A stretch of 64,000 nucleotides of DNA from Draconibacterium sp. Lineage in GTDB: Bacteria; Bacteroidota; Bacteroidia; Bacteroidales; Prolixibacteraceae. Both the position numbers and the translations under genes were made by a program. Below are positions 38,728 through 47,937 of this stretch, piece by piece. The first letter of the stretch is position 1; every line of letters starts with the position of its first letter. The notes beneath the pieces were generated by a model. The model ran no database searches. It was not told where the DNA came from and saw only the letters and a list, made by a program, of their open reading frames with translations. The DNA is taken from assembly GCA_016705335.1 (NCBI GenBank), contig JADIYN010000016.1:53239-117238 (forward strand), given 5' to 3'.

Positions 38728-39961
38728 TCAGGTTTTTTCGATGGCTTGTTTGTAAGCTTTTAAAACCCTTTCTCTGGCAAATTTATGTTCAACAATTGGT
38801 TGCGGGTACTGAACTGTTCCAAATTCAGGTACCCATTTTAAAATATATTCTGCCTTTACGTCAAACTTTTTTGTTGCGTTTCGGGGTTAAAAACCCTGAA
38901 ATATGGGGCAGCATCGCAACCACAACCTGCCGCCCACTGCCAGTTTCCGTTGTTGGATGCCAAATCAAAATCGAGGAGTTTTTCGGCAAAATATGCTTCA
39001 CCCCAGCGCCAGTCAATTAACAAATGTTTTGTCAGAAAACTGGCAGTTACCATTCTTACGCGGTTGTGCATAAAACCTGTTTCATTGAGTTCGTGCATTC
39101 CTGCATCCACAAGCGGATAGCCGGTTTCGCCCCGGCACCACAATTCAAATTCCTTTTCATTGTTTCGCCATTCAATTAAATCATATTTTGGTTTAAATGC
39201 ACTTTTTTCGACATATGGAAAATGAAATAAAATCGAACTGAAAAAATTTCGCCAAATTAGTTCGTTTAAAAATATTTCGGAAAGTCCAACGCCGGCAAAT
39301 CCCGTTTGTCGGCGTAATTTTTAATTAGTTCTTCTGAAATATTAAAATCAGGGACATTGATACTGCTTTGTTCAAAACCAAGTTCCTGAAGTGTGGGTAT
39401 TTTAAAAGGTTCTGTTTTTATAAATCCATCCTGAAAATTTTGTGATGGAAATTCCTGAATTTCTTTATTTGCCAGTTTCAGTTTCCATTTTTTGCTGTAT
39501 GGTGTGAAAACTGTGTAAGGAGTGCCGTCATCCTTTAAAACTTCATCCTGTTCGAAAATGACCTGATCTTTATAAGTGTGTAATTTAATTCCTTTCGATT
39601 TAAGAAAGGCTTCAATTTCCATGTCGCGTTGAATCGCATACGGTTCGTAATCCCGGTTTGTAAAAACAGCTTCAATTTCATATTCCTCTGTCAATTTTCG
39701 AAAAGCACCCAAAGGAATATCATGCATCACTTTAAGTGAACTCCCGTTTTTGGCGAGTTCGCTGTTGATTTTTAAAATTTCAGCGTGAATGAAAGAAACT
39801 CTTGCATCGTTTTTTGAATTGAGTTTTTTAAGAATTTCTGTATCGAAAATAAAAATTGGAAGCACCTTGAGTTTTGATTGCAAAGCATAGAAAAGTGCAG
39901 TATTGTCAATTAATCGCAAATCGCGACGAAACCAGAAAACGGCTATTTTTTGTTTTGTCAT
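38728..39961 (-). CDS. phrB: deoxyribodipyrimidine photolyase, two frameshifts
   Basis: Light-driven repair of cyclobutane pyrimidine dimers. The N-terminal antenna domain (KIAVFWFRRDLRLIDNTAL) and the FAD domain (TGYPLVDAGMHELNETGFMHNRVRM, LLIDWRWGEAYFAEKLLDFD, NNGNWQWAAG) are class I type. Frame breaks near 39285 and 38875 divide it; corrected, the middle reads GLSEIFLNELIWRNFF and the end KWVPEFGTVQYPQPIVEHK. About 410 residues. It is probably unrelated in function to the neighbouring glycan genes. Confidence 0.92.
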
Positions 39962-40034
39962 CTATTTTATATCAATCCAACTGTTTGTTCTTAACAATTT
40001 TGGAATTCAACAATTCGAAATAACCTGTTTGATT

Positions 40035-40700
40035 TTACCTGTGGGTTGTAGCAGCGGTAATTGTAACAGATGCTGCGACTGCCTGTGCTGCGGCAATTGC
40101 CTGTGAAACGGCTTCCGAAACCTGGTTGTCGATCATCATTTTCTTTAACTTTTCAGCAGCTAATTTTCGTTTATCCCGCTCCGGAAAAATTCGCTTTAAT
40201 AATCCTGCAGGCTTTAACATTGATAACAACATAATTTCTTCTTCATTTTCAGTTCCCTTGAAAACAAGGTTTTCAATTTCGGAAACCAATTTGTAAACCA
40301 CCTGATGATTGAGAATTTGTGACTTTTTCCAGTGGAAAAACAAAAACTGATGCGGTTCCATTTTTATTAACCGTTTGTCAACCAAGCCCTGTTGTGTTTC
40401 TTTTCTGATATATTTTTGCGAAAAATTTAACTTACTTATCCATGTTGCCAATTTAAGGGACCGCGGTTTTTGTTTTATCTTTTCAAGCAAAAACTGATGA
40501 ATTGGGTTGGAAGTTTTATCGTTCAGAAACACAACTTTCTTTTCTTCAAATTTGATATTTCCTTGCTGAAAAAGCTCTAAAAACAAGGCTCCGGAAAGTA
40601 CAAAACCGATTACATGATAAGTTGCTGAATTCAAACCTCCTTTTTCGGGATGAATTCCAAGCAAATACAATTTTTGGGAAAGAGGAATTGGTTGATCCAT
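40035..40700 (-). CDS. GPP34 (Golgi phosphoprotein 3-like) family protein
   Basis: Member of the GPP34 domain family, which in eukaryotes binds phosphoinositides; the bacterial role is unknown. From MDQPIPLSQKLYLLGIHPEKGG (40700) it has about 221 residues. The start at 40700 is preferred over 40745 because the family begins there. The pattern LLGIHPEKGGLNS and FVLSGALFLELFQQGNI is typical. It has no membrane segment and an alanine-rich C-terminal helix. Upstream of the photolyase on the same strand. Confidence 0.8.
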   Translation of the reverse strand: MDQPIPLSQKLYLLGIHPEKGGLNSATYHVIGFVLSGALFLELFQQGNIKFEEKKVVFLNDKTSNPIHQFLLEKIKQKPRSLKLATWISKLNFSQKYIRKETQQGLVDKRLIKMEPHQFLFFHWKKSQILNHQVVYKLVSEIENLVFKGTENEEEIMLLSMLKPAGLLKRIFPERDKRKLAAEKLKKMMIDNQVSEAVSQAIAAAQAVAASVTITAATTHR

Positions 40701-40795
40701 TTTTTTATGCCTTTGATTTTTTATTTCTTTACACTCGATTTTCAACGCTGAAAGTTACAAAGAATCTGCCTTATCAACTAATTTAAAAATTCAGG

Positions 40796-41830
40796 ATGCA
40801 AGTAAAAAAAGGTTTTGCAAGCGATAATAATTCGGGTGTCCACCCAAATATTTTAAAAGCCATTGAATCTGTAAACCACGGTCATGTTGTGGGTTATGGA
40901 AATGACATTTACACCCAAAAAGCAATTGAAATATTTAAGGAAAAGTTTGGCGAAAAGACCGAAGTTTTTTTTGTTTTTAACGGCACCGGCGCCAATGTTT
41001 TGGGTCTTTCAACGGTAACCCACAGTTTTAACTCGATAATTTGTGCCGAAACCGCGCATATACAGGAAGACGAATGTGGCGCACCCGAAAAATTTACGGG
41101 TTGTAAGTTGCTGCCTGTTGAACCTGTAAACGGAAAACTTACTCCGGAAGCAGTGCAGCACCATTTAAAAGGTTTTGATTTTGAACACCACTCACAACCC
41201 CGTGTAATGTCAATTTCGCAGGTTACCGAAATGGGTACTGTTTATCAACCACTTGAAATTATTGCGCTTGCTGATTTGGCCCACAAAAACGGAATGCTCC
41301 TTCACATGGACGGCGCCCGGATTGCCAACGCAGCTGTAGCATTAAACCTCGGTTTCAAAGCTTTTACAAAAGATTGCGGAGTTGATATTCTATCGTTTGG
41401 CGGCACAAAAACGGGATGATGATGGGTGAAGCAGTACTTTTTTTTCAATCCTGATTTAACGCCGCTTACAAAATACATCCGTAAACAAAGTATGCAGTTG
41501 TATTCGAAAATGCGGTTTGTTAGCGCTCAGTTTATCGCCTATTTCGAAAACGATTTGTGGAAAGAAACCGCAACTCACGCCAATAAAATGGCAAAATTGC
41601 TTGAACGCGGAGTAGCAAAAATTCCTGAAATAAAACTTACCCAACCTGTAAATGCAAATGGAGTTTTTGCCATTGTTCCCAAAGAAATTATAAAGCCTTT
41701 ACAGGAACAGTTCTTCTTTTATATCTGGAACGAAACAACCTCGGAAGTGCGCTGGATGACTTCGTTTGACACAACCGAAGAGGAGATATTGGGTTTTGTG
41801 GGGTTGATAAAGCAGTTGGTTAAGAATTAA
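40796..41830 (+). CDS. ltaE: low-specificity L-threonine aldolase, frameshifted
   Basis: PLP-dependent cleavage of L-threonine or allo-threonine to glycine and acetaldehyde. The N-terminal half (FASDNNSGVHPNILKAI; VFNGTGANVL; MDGARIANA) and C-terminal half (FFNPDLTPL onwards) are in two frames. Two indels near the PLP lysine explain it: an A missing near 41411 (GGTKNGMMMG expected) and a T too many near 41448. The restored protein has about 340 residues. Stands alone between divergent GPP34 and the rhomboid gene. Confidence 0.9.
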
Positions 41831-42000
41831 ATGCATTTTTTAAATATTGGATTTTATAAATCCCAAATCTCAAAATGCAAAAAACAAATAAATTAAATCA
41901 AAATCAAAATTTAATATAAGGAAGGATTTGAATATTAATCAATTGTGATTTGAGCTTTATTTGAAGTTTGTTATTTGATTTTTGGTACTTTTAAAAATTA

Positions 42001-42795
42001 ATGGCACTTTTCAAATACTATCCAAGTAATCCGAAAAAGCTGAATCCGAAAATGGAAAAGCGGATTTTTTTCCACAGCCTGATTCTTCCGGCAGCTTTTG
42101 TTTTCGTGTTTTGGATGGTTGAAATATTTGAACAGACAACAGGGATTAGTTTGGTCAGATTTGGTGTATTTCCATTGCATTTAAAAGGTTTACCAGGAAT
42201 CCTGTTTTCACCTTTTATCCATTCCGGTTTTAGCCATCTTGTATCGAATTCAGTCCCGTTTTTTATATTGCTGACAATGCTGATTTATTTCTACCGACGC
42301 ATTTCATACCGCCTGTTTTTTATGTTGTATTTTTTTGCCGGTGTTTGTCTTTGGCTTTTTGGTCGCGAGGCATGGCACATTGGCGCTAGCGGCGTGGTTT
42401 ATGCAATGGCAGCATTTCATTTTGTGAGCGGAATAATCAGAAACGACGTTCGTTTGCTCACTTTGTCGGTAACGGTGGTTTTTTTGTATGGCGGATTAAT
42501 TTGGGGGCTTCTGCCAATTAACCCTGAGATTTCGTGGGAAGGACATTTATGGGGAGCTATTTCGGGAGTCGTGCTCGCTTTGATTTACAGAAAATATACG
42601 ATCAGACGCGACAAATTTGACTGGGAGGATGAGGAAGAAGAAGATCAGGATGTTGAAACCGACGAAAAAAAATACTGGGAAGTAGATATTGAAGAAGATG
42701 AGAAACTTGTTAAACCGGAAGAAAAAACCTTAAAAAATGAACAAAATAAAGGTTTTCAGAAACCGGACAATATGAGTCATACCGGGCAATATTAA
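42001..42795 (+). CDS. rhomboid-family intramembrane serine protease with acidic tail
   Basis: Cleaves membrane proteins within the bilayer. The 264 residues have about six transmembrane segments, the HxxxN oxyanion motif (His79, Asn83), the catalytic serine in WHIGASG (Ser130) and the catalytic histidine in WEGHLWG (His182). After residue 200 comes a cytoplasmic tail rich in Glu and Asp (EDEEEEDQDVETDEKK), unusual for the family. The N-terminal segment is cytoplasmic. Its substrate is unknown. Confidence 0.9.
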   Translation: MALFKYYPSNPKKLNPKMEKRIFFHSLILPAAFVFVFWMVEIFEQTTGISLVRFGVFPLHLKGLPGILFSPFIHSGFSHLVSNSVPFFILLTMLIYFYRRISYRLFFMLYFFAGVCLWLFGREAWHIGASGVVYAMAAFHFVSGIIRNDVRLLTLSVTVVFLYGGLIWGLLPINPEISWEGHLWGAISGVVLALIYRKYTIRRDKFDWEDEEEEDQDVETDEKKYWEVDIEEDEKLVKPEEKTLKNEQNKGFQKPDNMSHTGQY

Positions 42796-42946
42796 AATTT
42801 CTGAAAGTGAAATTTCTGCTTTCCAAAAGTTTAAAACTTTGGAAATACTGGGTATTCGGAAAATAACTGTTTGCACCTGTAATATTAAGGTTCAAATCAA
42901 ATTGAATTACGAAAGTGAAATGCGGTTTTTATTTAAAAAAAAAGTT

Positions 42947-42954
42947 TAATTTTG
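42947..42954 (+). promoter_or_regulatory. candidate -7 promoter element for nusB
   Basis: TAATTTTG fits TAnnTTTG and is followed by the CCGC that often marks the transcription start in Bacteroidota. It lies 30 bp before the nusB ATG. The -33 region is only T-rich. Confidence 0.4.
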
Positions 42955-42984
42955 CCGCACAAATAAAAAGAAGTTCATTAAAAA

Positions 42985-43935
42985 ATGATTAGCAGAAGGA
43001 TTATCCGTACAAAGGTGTTACAAGTTTTATACGCCTACTACTCTTCAGAAGAGAAATCACTCAACAATACCGAAAAAGAACTCTTTTTCTGCATCCACAA
43101 AACATACGACCTCTACCATTATCTTTTGGCTTTGGTTATTGATATTGCTGATTATGCAGAAGGTCGCATTGAAATCAAAAAGAACAAACACCAGCCAACT
43201 CACGATGATTTGCACCCAAATACAAAATTCGTAAGTAATTTGTTTATCCAGCAATTGCGCGTAAATCGGCAATTACAAGCCTATTTAAACCAAACAAAAC
43301 TGAGCTGGGTTAACCATCCTGAATTGATCAAAGAACTGTACCTGATTATGATCGAATCGGAGATTTACAGTGAATACGTAAACAGCGAAACCAGATCTTT
43401 TATTGACGACAGGAAGTTTGTTGAAAAGATATTCAACAAAATTTTTCTTGTATCGGAAGAACTTTATGAGGTTTTGGAAGAACAAAGCATTTACTGGAAC
43501 GATGATATTGAATTTGTGATATCGATTATTACAAAAACCATCAAGAAGTTCAACGAATTCAGTGATTCTGACCAGCGATTAATGCCAATGTACAAAGATG
43601 ATGAGGACAGGGTATTCGCAAAAGATCTGTTTCGAAAATCGATATTAAACCACGATGAACTTCATGCGCTGATAAAAGTACACTCAAGCAACTGGGACGT
43701 TGAGCGGATTGCTTTTATGGATATTTTGATGATGCAACTCGCAATTACCGAGTTTTTGTACTTCCCGTCGATCCCAACAAAAGTTACAATGAACGAATAC
43801 ATTGAACTCTCGAAATATTACAGCACCGAAAAAAGCCGGAATTTTATCAACGGGATTCTCGATAAAACGCTGAAAGACCTCAAAAAAGAAGGAAAAATAA
43901 ACAAAGCAGGAAGAGGCCTGGTTGGTGAATCATGA
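42985..43935 (+). CDS. nusB: transcription antitermination factor NusB
   Basis: Binds boxA RNA with S10 (NusE) in rRNA antitermination. The 316 residues, long as usual in Bacteroidota, begin ISRRIIRTKVLQVLYAYY and end with the NusB core (WDVERIAFMDILMMQLAITEF, EYIELSKYYSTEKSRNFINGILDK). The first gene of a three-gene run; its stop overlaps the next start (ATGA). Confidence 0.94.
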   Translation: MISRRIIRTKVLQVLYAYYSSEEKSLNNTEKELFFCIHKTYDLYHYLLALVIDIADYAEGRIEIKKNKHQPTHDDLHPNTKFVSNLFIQQLRVNRQLQAYLNQTKLSWVNHPELIKELYLIMIESEIYSEYVNSETRSFIDDRKFVEKIFNKIFLVSEELYEVLEEQSIYWNDDIEFVISIITKTIKKFNEFSDSDQRLMPMYKDDEDRVFAKDLFRKSILNHDELHALIKVHSSNWDVERIAFMDILMMQLAITEFLYFPSIPTKVTMNEYIELSKYYSTEKSRNFINGILDKTLKDLKKEGKINKAGRGLVGES

Positions 43936-44369
43936 AAAGTATTGTGTTTATAATGCTGATTGCCGGTATATTTTCGTGTGATGGGAATAAACAAAAAAGC
44001 CAAACTGAACCGGAAAGCAAAACCGCTGTTTCAGGACAAATGCCCAAAATTGAATTCGAAGAAGAAATGCACGATTTTGGACTTGTAAAAGCAGGGGAAA
44101 TCCTCACTTATTCGTTTCAGTTTAGAAACCTTGGAAAAACCGATTTGAAAATTAACAAAGCCGAAACAGATTGTGGTTGCATTGAAGCAACAATTGCAAA
44201 AAGCAACATAACTGCCGGTGAAAAAGGGATTATTGAGGTAAAATTCAACTCGGCAGGTTTATTCGGAAAACAATTAAAAACTGTAGAAATTCAATCAAAT
44301 AGCAAAGAACCGAAACATTTAATTATTTTTGCCGAGGTTGAAAATGAGCAAATTGAAATTAAAAATTGA
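43932..44369 (+). CDS. DUF1573 lipoprotein
   Basis: Small lipoprotein (signal MKSIVFIMLIAGIFSC), 145 residues, with the DUF1573 Ig-like domain: FEEEMHDFGLVKAGEILTYSFQ and a conserved cysteine pair in DCGCIEA. Function unknown. It overlaps nusB by 4 bp and lies 27 bp before yajC, a conserved Bacteroidota arrangement. Confidence 0.9.
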   Translation: MKSIVFIMLIAGIFSCDGNKQKSQTEPESKTAVSGQMPKIEFEEEMHDFGLVKAGEILTYSFQFRNLGKTDLKINKAETDCGCIEATIAKSNITAGEKGIIEVKFNSAGLFGKQLKTVEIQSNSKEPKHLIIFAEVENEQIEIKN

Positions 44370-44396
44370 AAATGATAAATTAAAAATTAAAAAGTT

Positions 44397-44714
44397 ATGA
44401 TGAATATTATTTTAATGGCCGCTCCTGCCGGACAAGAATCCAATCCGCTGATGAGCATGTTACCACTGCTTTTAATCGTTGTGGTGTTCTATTTTTTTAT
44501 GATCCGCCCGCAAATGAAACGCCAGAAAGAAGTCCGCAAATTTCGCGAAAGCCTTGCCAAAGGTGATAAAGTAGTTACAACCGGAGGAATTTACGGTAAA
44601 ATTGTTGAGGTAAAAGAAACTACAATTATTCTTGAAATCGCAAAAGATGTTCACATTACCGTTGATAAAAACGGGATCGTGAAAGATATGAGTGACGTTC
44701 AGCCGCAGAGGTAA
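44397..44714 (+). CDS. yajC: preprotein translocase accessory protein YajC
   Basis: Small inner-membrane subunit that joins SecDF. One membrane helix (MSMLPLLLIVVVFYFFMIRPQ) is followed by the YajC core (KQKEVRKFRESLAKGDKVVT, GIYGKIVEVKE). 105 residues. The start MMNIILMAAPAGQE is chosen by alignment with the family. Last gene of the nusB run. Confidence 0.93.
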   Translation: MMNIILMAAPAGQESNPLMSMLPLLLIVVVFYFFMIRPQMKRQKEVRKFRESLAKGDKVVTTGGIYGKIVEVKETTIILEIAKDVHITVDKNGIVKDMSDVQPQR

Positions 44715-44750
44715 AAAAGCCCCTCCTAACCTCCCCAGGAAGGAGAGGAA
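44713..44750. repeat. C/G-rich dispersed palindrome after yajC
   Basis: Copy of the CCCCTCCTAACCTCCCC family, beginning within the yajC stop codon. Confidence 0.7.
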
Positions 44751-44783
44751 CAAACTGGGTTCACGAGATAAATTCTATAAAAA

Positions 44784-44816
44784 AGGGTTGAGAATTTAAT
44801 TCTCAACCCTTTTTTT
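44784..44816. terminator. bidirectional terminator between yajC and ychF
   Basis: A 13-bp perfect inverted repeat (AGGGTTGAGAATT and its complement) followed by seven T on the plus strand and preceded by A-rich sequence, so it can serve both convergent genes. It sits between two C/G-rich repeats. Confidence 0.85.
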
Positions 44817-44817
44817 C

Positions 44818-44850
44818 TTCCTCCTCCCCTAGGGAGGTCGGGAGGGGATT
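44818..44850. repeat. C/G-rich dispersed palindrome after ychF
   Basis: Copy of the family (CCTCCCCTAGGGAGG core), ending directly against the ychF stop codon. It mirrors the copy after yajC. Confidence 0.7.
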
Positions 44851-45953
44851 TTATACATTAAACCTGAAATGCATAATATCGCCATCATGCACAACATATT
44901 CCTTTCCTTCGATGGCAATTTTCCCGGCATTGCGGCAGGCACTTTCTGAACCCAGAGATACATAATCATTATATTTTATTACTTCGGCACGAATAAAACC
45001 ACGTTCAAAATCAGAGTGGATAATACCTGCAGCCTGCGGTGCCTTTGTTCCTTGTGTAAAAGTCCAGGCGCGTGATTCATCGGGACCTGTGGTAAAATAT
45101 GTTTTCAGATTGAGCAAATGATAAGCTGCATGAATGAGTTTATTAACACCCGGTTCATCCAAACCCAATTCTTCAAGAAACAATTGTTTTTCTTCATAGG
45201 TTTCCAACTCTGCAATATCAGCTTCGGTTGCTGCGGCAATTACAAGCAGTTCGGCATTTTCATCTTTTACAGCTTCTTTTACAGCTTCTACAAACTTATT
45301 CCCTGTTTTTGCTGAAGCTTCGTCAACATTGCAAACATACATTACAGGTTTGTTGGTCAGCAGAAAAAATTCTTTGGCAATTTTCCTTTCTTCTTCATCC
45401 AGTTGCAGCGTACGTGCAGAAAGCCCTTTTCCAAAACCGATTTATATTTGAGTGCGATCTCGTACATTTTTTTTGTTTTATGATCCACACCACCATGTTT
45501 TACCTGCTTTTCCAGTTTATCTATGCGGTTTTCAACGGTTTCCAAATCTTTTAACTGAAGCTCGTAATCAATTACTTCCTTGTCGCGCACCGGGTTTACC
45601 GAACCGTCAACATGGGTAATATTATCGTTTTCAAAACAACGTAAAACGTGCAAAATAGCATCCGTTTCACGAATATTCCCCAAAAACTGGTTGCCCAAAC
45701 CTTCACCTTTACTTGCCCCTTTTACCAAACCGGCAATATCAACTATTTCAATGGTGGTTGGCACTACTTTTTTGGGTTTATCAATTTCCGTGAGTTTTAT
45801 CAATCGCGGATCCGGCACTGTAATTACACCAATATTCGGTTCGATTGTGCAAAACGGAAAATTAGCTGACTGTGCTTTTGCACTCGACAAACAGTTAAAC
45901 AAGGTTGATTTTCCAACATTCGGGAGACCAACTATACCACATTTTAAAGCCAT
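44851..45953 (-). CDS. ychF: redox-regulated ATPase YchF, one frameshift
   Basis: Ribosome-associated Obg-family P-loop protein that prefers ATP. P-loop GLPNVGKSTLFN and switch DIAGLVKGASKGEGLGNQF are in the first frame; the NVDEAS motif (in place of NKxD, so ATP specificity) and C-terminal TGS domain (RAWTFTQGTKAPQAAGIIH, VVHDGDIMHFRFNV) in the second. The break is in the run at 45427-45430, where one base is missing; corrected it reads EKGLSARTLQLDEEE. About 367 residues. Confidence 0.94.
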
Positions 45954-45974
45954 TTCTTATTTTTAAATTTCGCG

Positions 45975-45982
45975 CAAAGGTA
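45975..45982 (-). promoter_or_regulatory. candidate -7 promoter element for ychF
   Basis: On the minus strand TACCTTTG, followed by CGCG, about 22 bp before the ATG. Matches the Bacteroidota TAnnTTTG element; a -33 box is not clear. Confidence 0.4.
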
Positions 45983-46100
45983 ATTCTTTTGAACTGATTT
46001 GATTGGAAATGTTTCTGCTGAAAACAAATTGAACTTCAAAAATAGTAAAGCAATTGGGCTATTAATTCCAATCACCGATACATTTTGTAAATTGCCGTCG

Positions 46101-46108
46101 TACATTTG
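46101..46108 (+). promoter_or_regulatory. candidate -7 promoter element for the ECF sigma gene
   Basis: TACATTTG, 78 bp before the ATG. Weak support as the -33 box is uncertain. Confidence 0.3.
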
Positions 46109-46186
46109 TGGTTGTTTTATTAATGGTTTAAAGCATTGATTAAACCTTTATTTTAAAACAACGTCTTACATGCAAACAATTTTTCG

Positions 46187-46735
46187 ATGGAAAACAACGA
46201 CCTCGTTTTAATTGCCGATTTAAAAAATGAAAAAACAAGGGAGCTTGCTTTTCAGACATTGGTGAAAAAATACCAGGAGCGTTTATACTGGCACATCAGA
46301 AAAATTGTGATGGACCACGATGATGCCGATGACATACTTCAGAATACATTTATAAAAATCTGGCGGAGTATTGATAAATTTCGCGAAGAATCGAGCCTTT
46401 ACACCTGGTTGTACAGGATTGCAACAAACGAATCGCTAACATTTATTAATTCGAACAAAAGACGCAGCTTAGTCCCGATGAACGACACAAGCGAATTTTT
46501 AATGAACAACCTTGAGTCGGATGAGTATTTTGATGGAGATGAAATACAAATGCGTTTACAGGAGGCAATTTTAAAACTACCCGAAAAACAGCGGATTGTT
46601 TTTAACCTGAAATATTTTGAAGAGATGAAATACGAAGAAATGTCGCAAGTACTTGACACGTCTGTTGGAGCACTGAAAGCTTCATTTCATCATGCGGTAA
46701 AAAAGGTAGAAGAGTACCTTAAAAACATTGATTAA
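46187..46735 (+). CDS. ECF-type RNA polymerase sigma factor
   Basis: Sigma-70 family factor of 182 residues. Region 2 reads YQERLYWHIRKIVMDHDDADDILQ with the DDADDILQNTFIKIW signature; region 4 reads KLPEKQRIVFNLKYFEEMKYEEM and SVGALKASFHHAVKKVEEYL. Followed by a small ORF and a Spy-like periplasmic protein, suggesting an envelope stress unit. No anti-sigma with a clear ASD motif is visible. Confidence 0.93.
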   Translation: MENNDLVLIADLKNEKTRELAFQTLVKKYQERLYWHIRKIVMDHDDADDILQNTFIKIWRSIDKFREESSLYTWLYRIATNESLTFINSNKRRSLVPMNDTSEFLMNNLESDEYFDGDEIQMRLQEAILKLPEKQRIVFNLKYFEEMKYEEMSQVLDTSVGALKASFHHAVKKVEEYLKNID

Positions 46736-46761
46736 CGATTTGATTTGCACTTCTTTTTACT

Positions 46762-46998
46762 TTGGCATACTGGCCTTTAAAATTAATTACACCGGGGCAA
46801 CTGGCTGATAATACAAATATTGAAATTGATACTAACGAAATGCTTTATGCAAATATGGTTGAGGGAATCGATCAAAACTCGTTTTTTGCTTTGCTTGACG
46901 AACCTAACAATTCGACACAGTTAAGCGACGAGGATATGGCGGTTATTGTTAACTCAAATAGCTCGGAATACGATATTTATTCGGAAACGATTAAATAA
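46762..46998 (+). CDS. small acidic protein between sigma factor and Spy-like gene
   Basis: 78 codons from a TTG start, or about 51 from the ATG at 46843, acidic, with NTNIEIDTNEMLYANMVEG and FFALLDEPN. No membrane or signal segment. Not recognised. Position and spacing (26 bp after the sigma stop, 46 bp before the next gene) suggest cotranscription and perhaps a regulator of the sigma factor. The true start is uncertain and may be changed by an indel. Confidence 0.45.
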   Translation: MAYWPLKLITPGQLADNTNIEIDTNEMLYANMVEGIDQNSFFALLDEPNNSTQLSDEDMAVIVNSNSSEYDIYSETIK

Positions 46999-47044
46999 GT
47001 AATAAACATTAATGGATACATTAGATACTTTAAATTAAAATAGA

Positions 47045-47515
47045 ATGAAAAGAGAAATTGGAATAATCCTGACATTTTTTATTGTTTTAATGAGTTTTGC
47101 GGTTTATGCACAGGATAAAGATTCGCATGAAGCACGTATGGAAAAATACCGCGCTGAAAAGGTTTCTTTTTTAACTACAAAATTAGATTTGACTCCAGCC
47201 GAAGCAGAGAAATTCTGGCCCATTTACAACCAAATGGATAGAGAACGCTGGGAAGCTCAAAAATGCCGTCGCGACCTGGAGAATAAAGTTAGTGAAGCTG
47301 AAGAATCACTTTCGGACAATGAAATAATAAAATTAACAAGGGAATTTTCAGGCAGTATGCAAAAAGAAGGCACGTTAATGACAAGCTACAACGAAAAACT
47401 TTTAAAAGTTCTGCCACCAAAAAAAGTGCTGAAATTGTACAAAGCTGAAAATGAATTCAGGATGAGCATGATTAGAAAATACCGCGACAACAAAGACGAC
47501 AAGGGTGAAAAATAG
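47045..47515 (+). CDS. secreted Spy/CpxP-like helical protein
   Basis: Periplasmic protein of 156 residues (signal GIILTFFIVLMSFAVYAQ) with the LTxxQ-type helical arrangement (FLTTKLDLTPAEAEKFWPIY). Relatives act as chaperones or stress sensors. Likely a target or partner of the ECF sigma upstream. A terminator follows. Confidence 0.78.
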   Translation: MKREIGIILTFFIVLMSFAVYAQDKDSHEARMEKYRAEKVSFLTTKLDLTPAEAEKFWPIYNQMDRERWEAQKCRRDLENKVSEAEESLSDNEIIKLTREFSGSMQKEGTLMTSYNEKLLKVLPPKKVLKLYKAENEFRMSMIRKYRDNKDDKGEK

Positions 47516-47528
47516 TTTGAAAAAATTA

Positions 47529-47562
47529 AAAAAAAGACAAGTTTAGCTTGTCTTTTTTTTTG
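47529..47562 (+). terminator. rho-independent terminator after the Spy-like gene
   Basis: Arms AAAAAGACAAG and CTTGTCTTTTT around a 5-nt loop with T-run; A-rich left arm makes it useful on both strands against the convergent DUF4870 gene. Confidence 0.8.
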
Positions 47563-47575
47563 CCTGTTTCCCTTT

Positions 47576-47866
47576 TTAGATTCCTTTAAACCAATCCTGA
47601 AAATACTTGCCTACAACTGGTGTTTCTTTCATTTCACCATTAATAGCTCCAATCAAACTCAAAAGCCATAAAACAAAGGCAATAATCCATCCAAATAAAT
47701 TTATAACCGGAACAAAGCTGATTACAATACCAAATAAATATATTCCAAGAAGTTGACGAATATAATAACTGGCAATTTCATCTCTTTGGTTAGAGTTAAT
47801 AATCAACGCAATAAGCCAACCAATCCAGGTAATGTGAGCAACAATCGCTTTAGTTTTTCCATCCAT
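47576..47866 (-). CDS. DUF4870-like small membrane protein
   Basis: 96 residues with two to three membrane segments (AHITWIGWLIALIINSNQRD; IYLFGIVISFVPVINLFGWI; VLWLLSLIGAIN). The pattern KAIVAHITWIGWLIA and IASYYIRQLLGIY fits the DUF4870/YtxH-like group. Function unknown. Convergent with the Spy-like gene. Confidence 0.75.
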   Translation of the reverse strand: MDGKTKAIVAHITWIGWLIALIINSNQRDEIASYYIRQLLGIYLFGIVISFVPVINLFGWIIAFVLWLLSLIGAINGEMKETPVVGKYFQDWFKGI

Positions 47867-47937
47867 GATTTCAATTTTTTATGTTTACGAAAAGTACATA
47901 ATTTTTCAGGTTCTATACAATTCTTATTTTGAATTTT

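Noticed and set aside
45228..45554. Plus-strand frame of 108 codons over ychF
   Set aside because: It is a shadow of ychF; composition is atypical and no family is recognisable.
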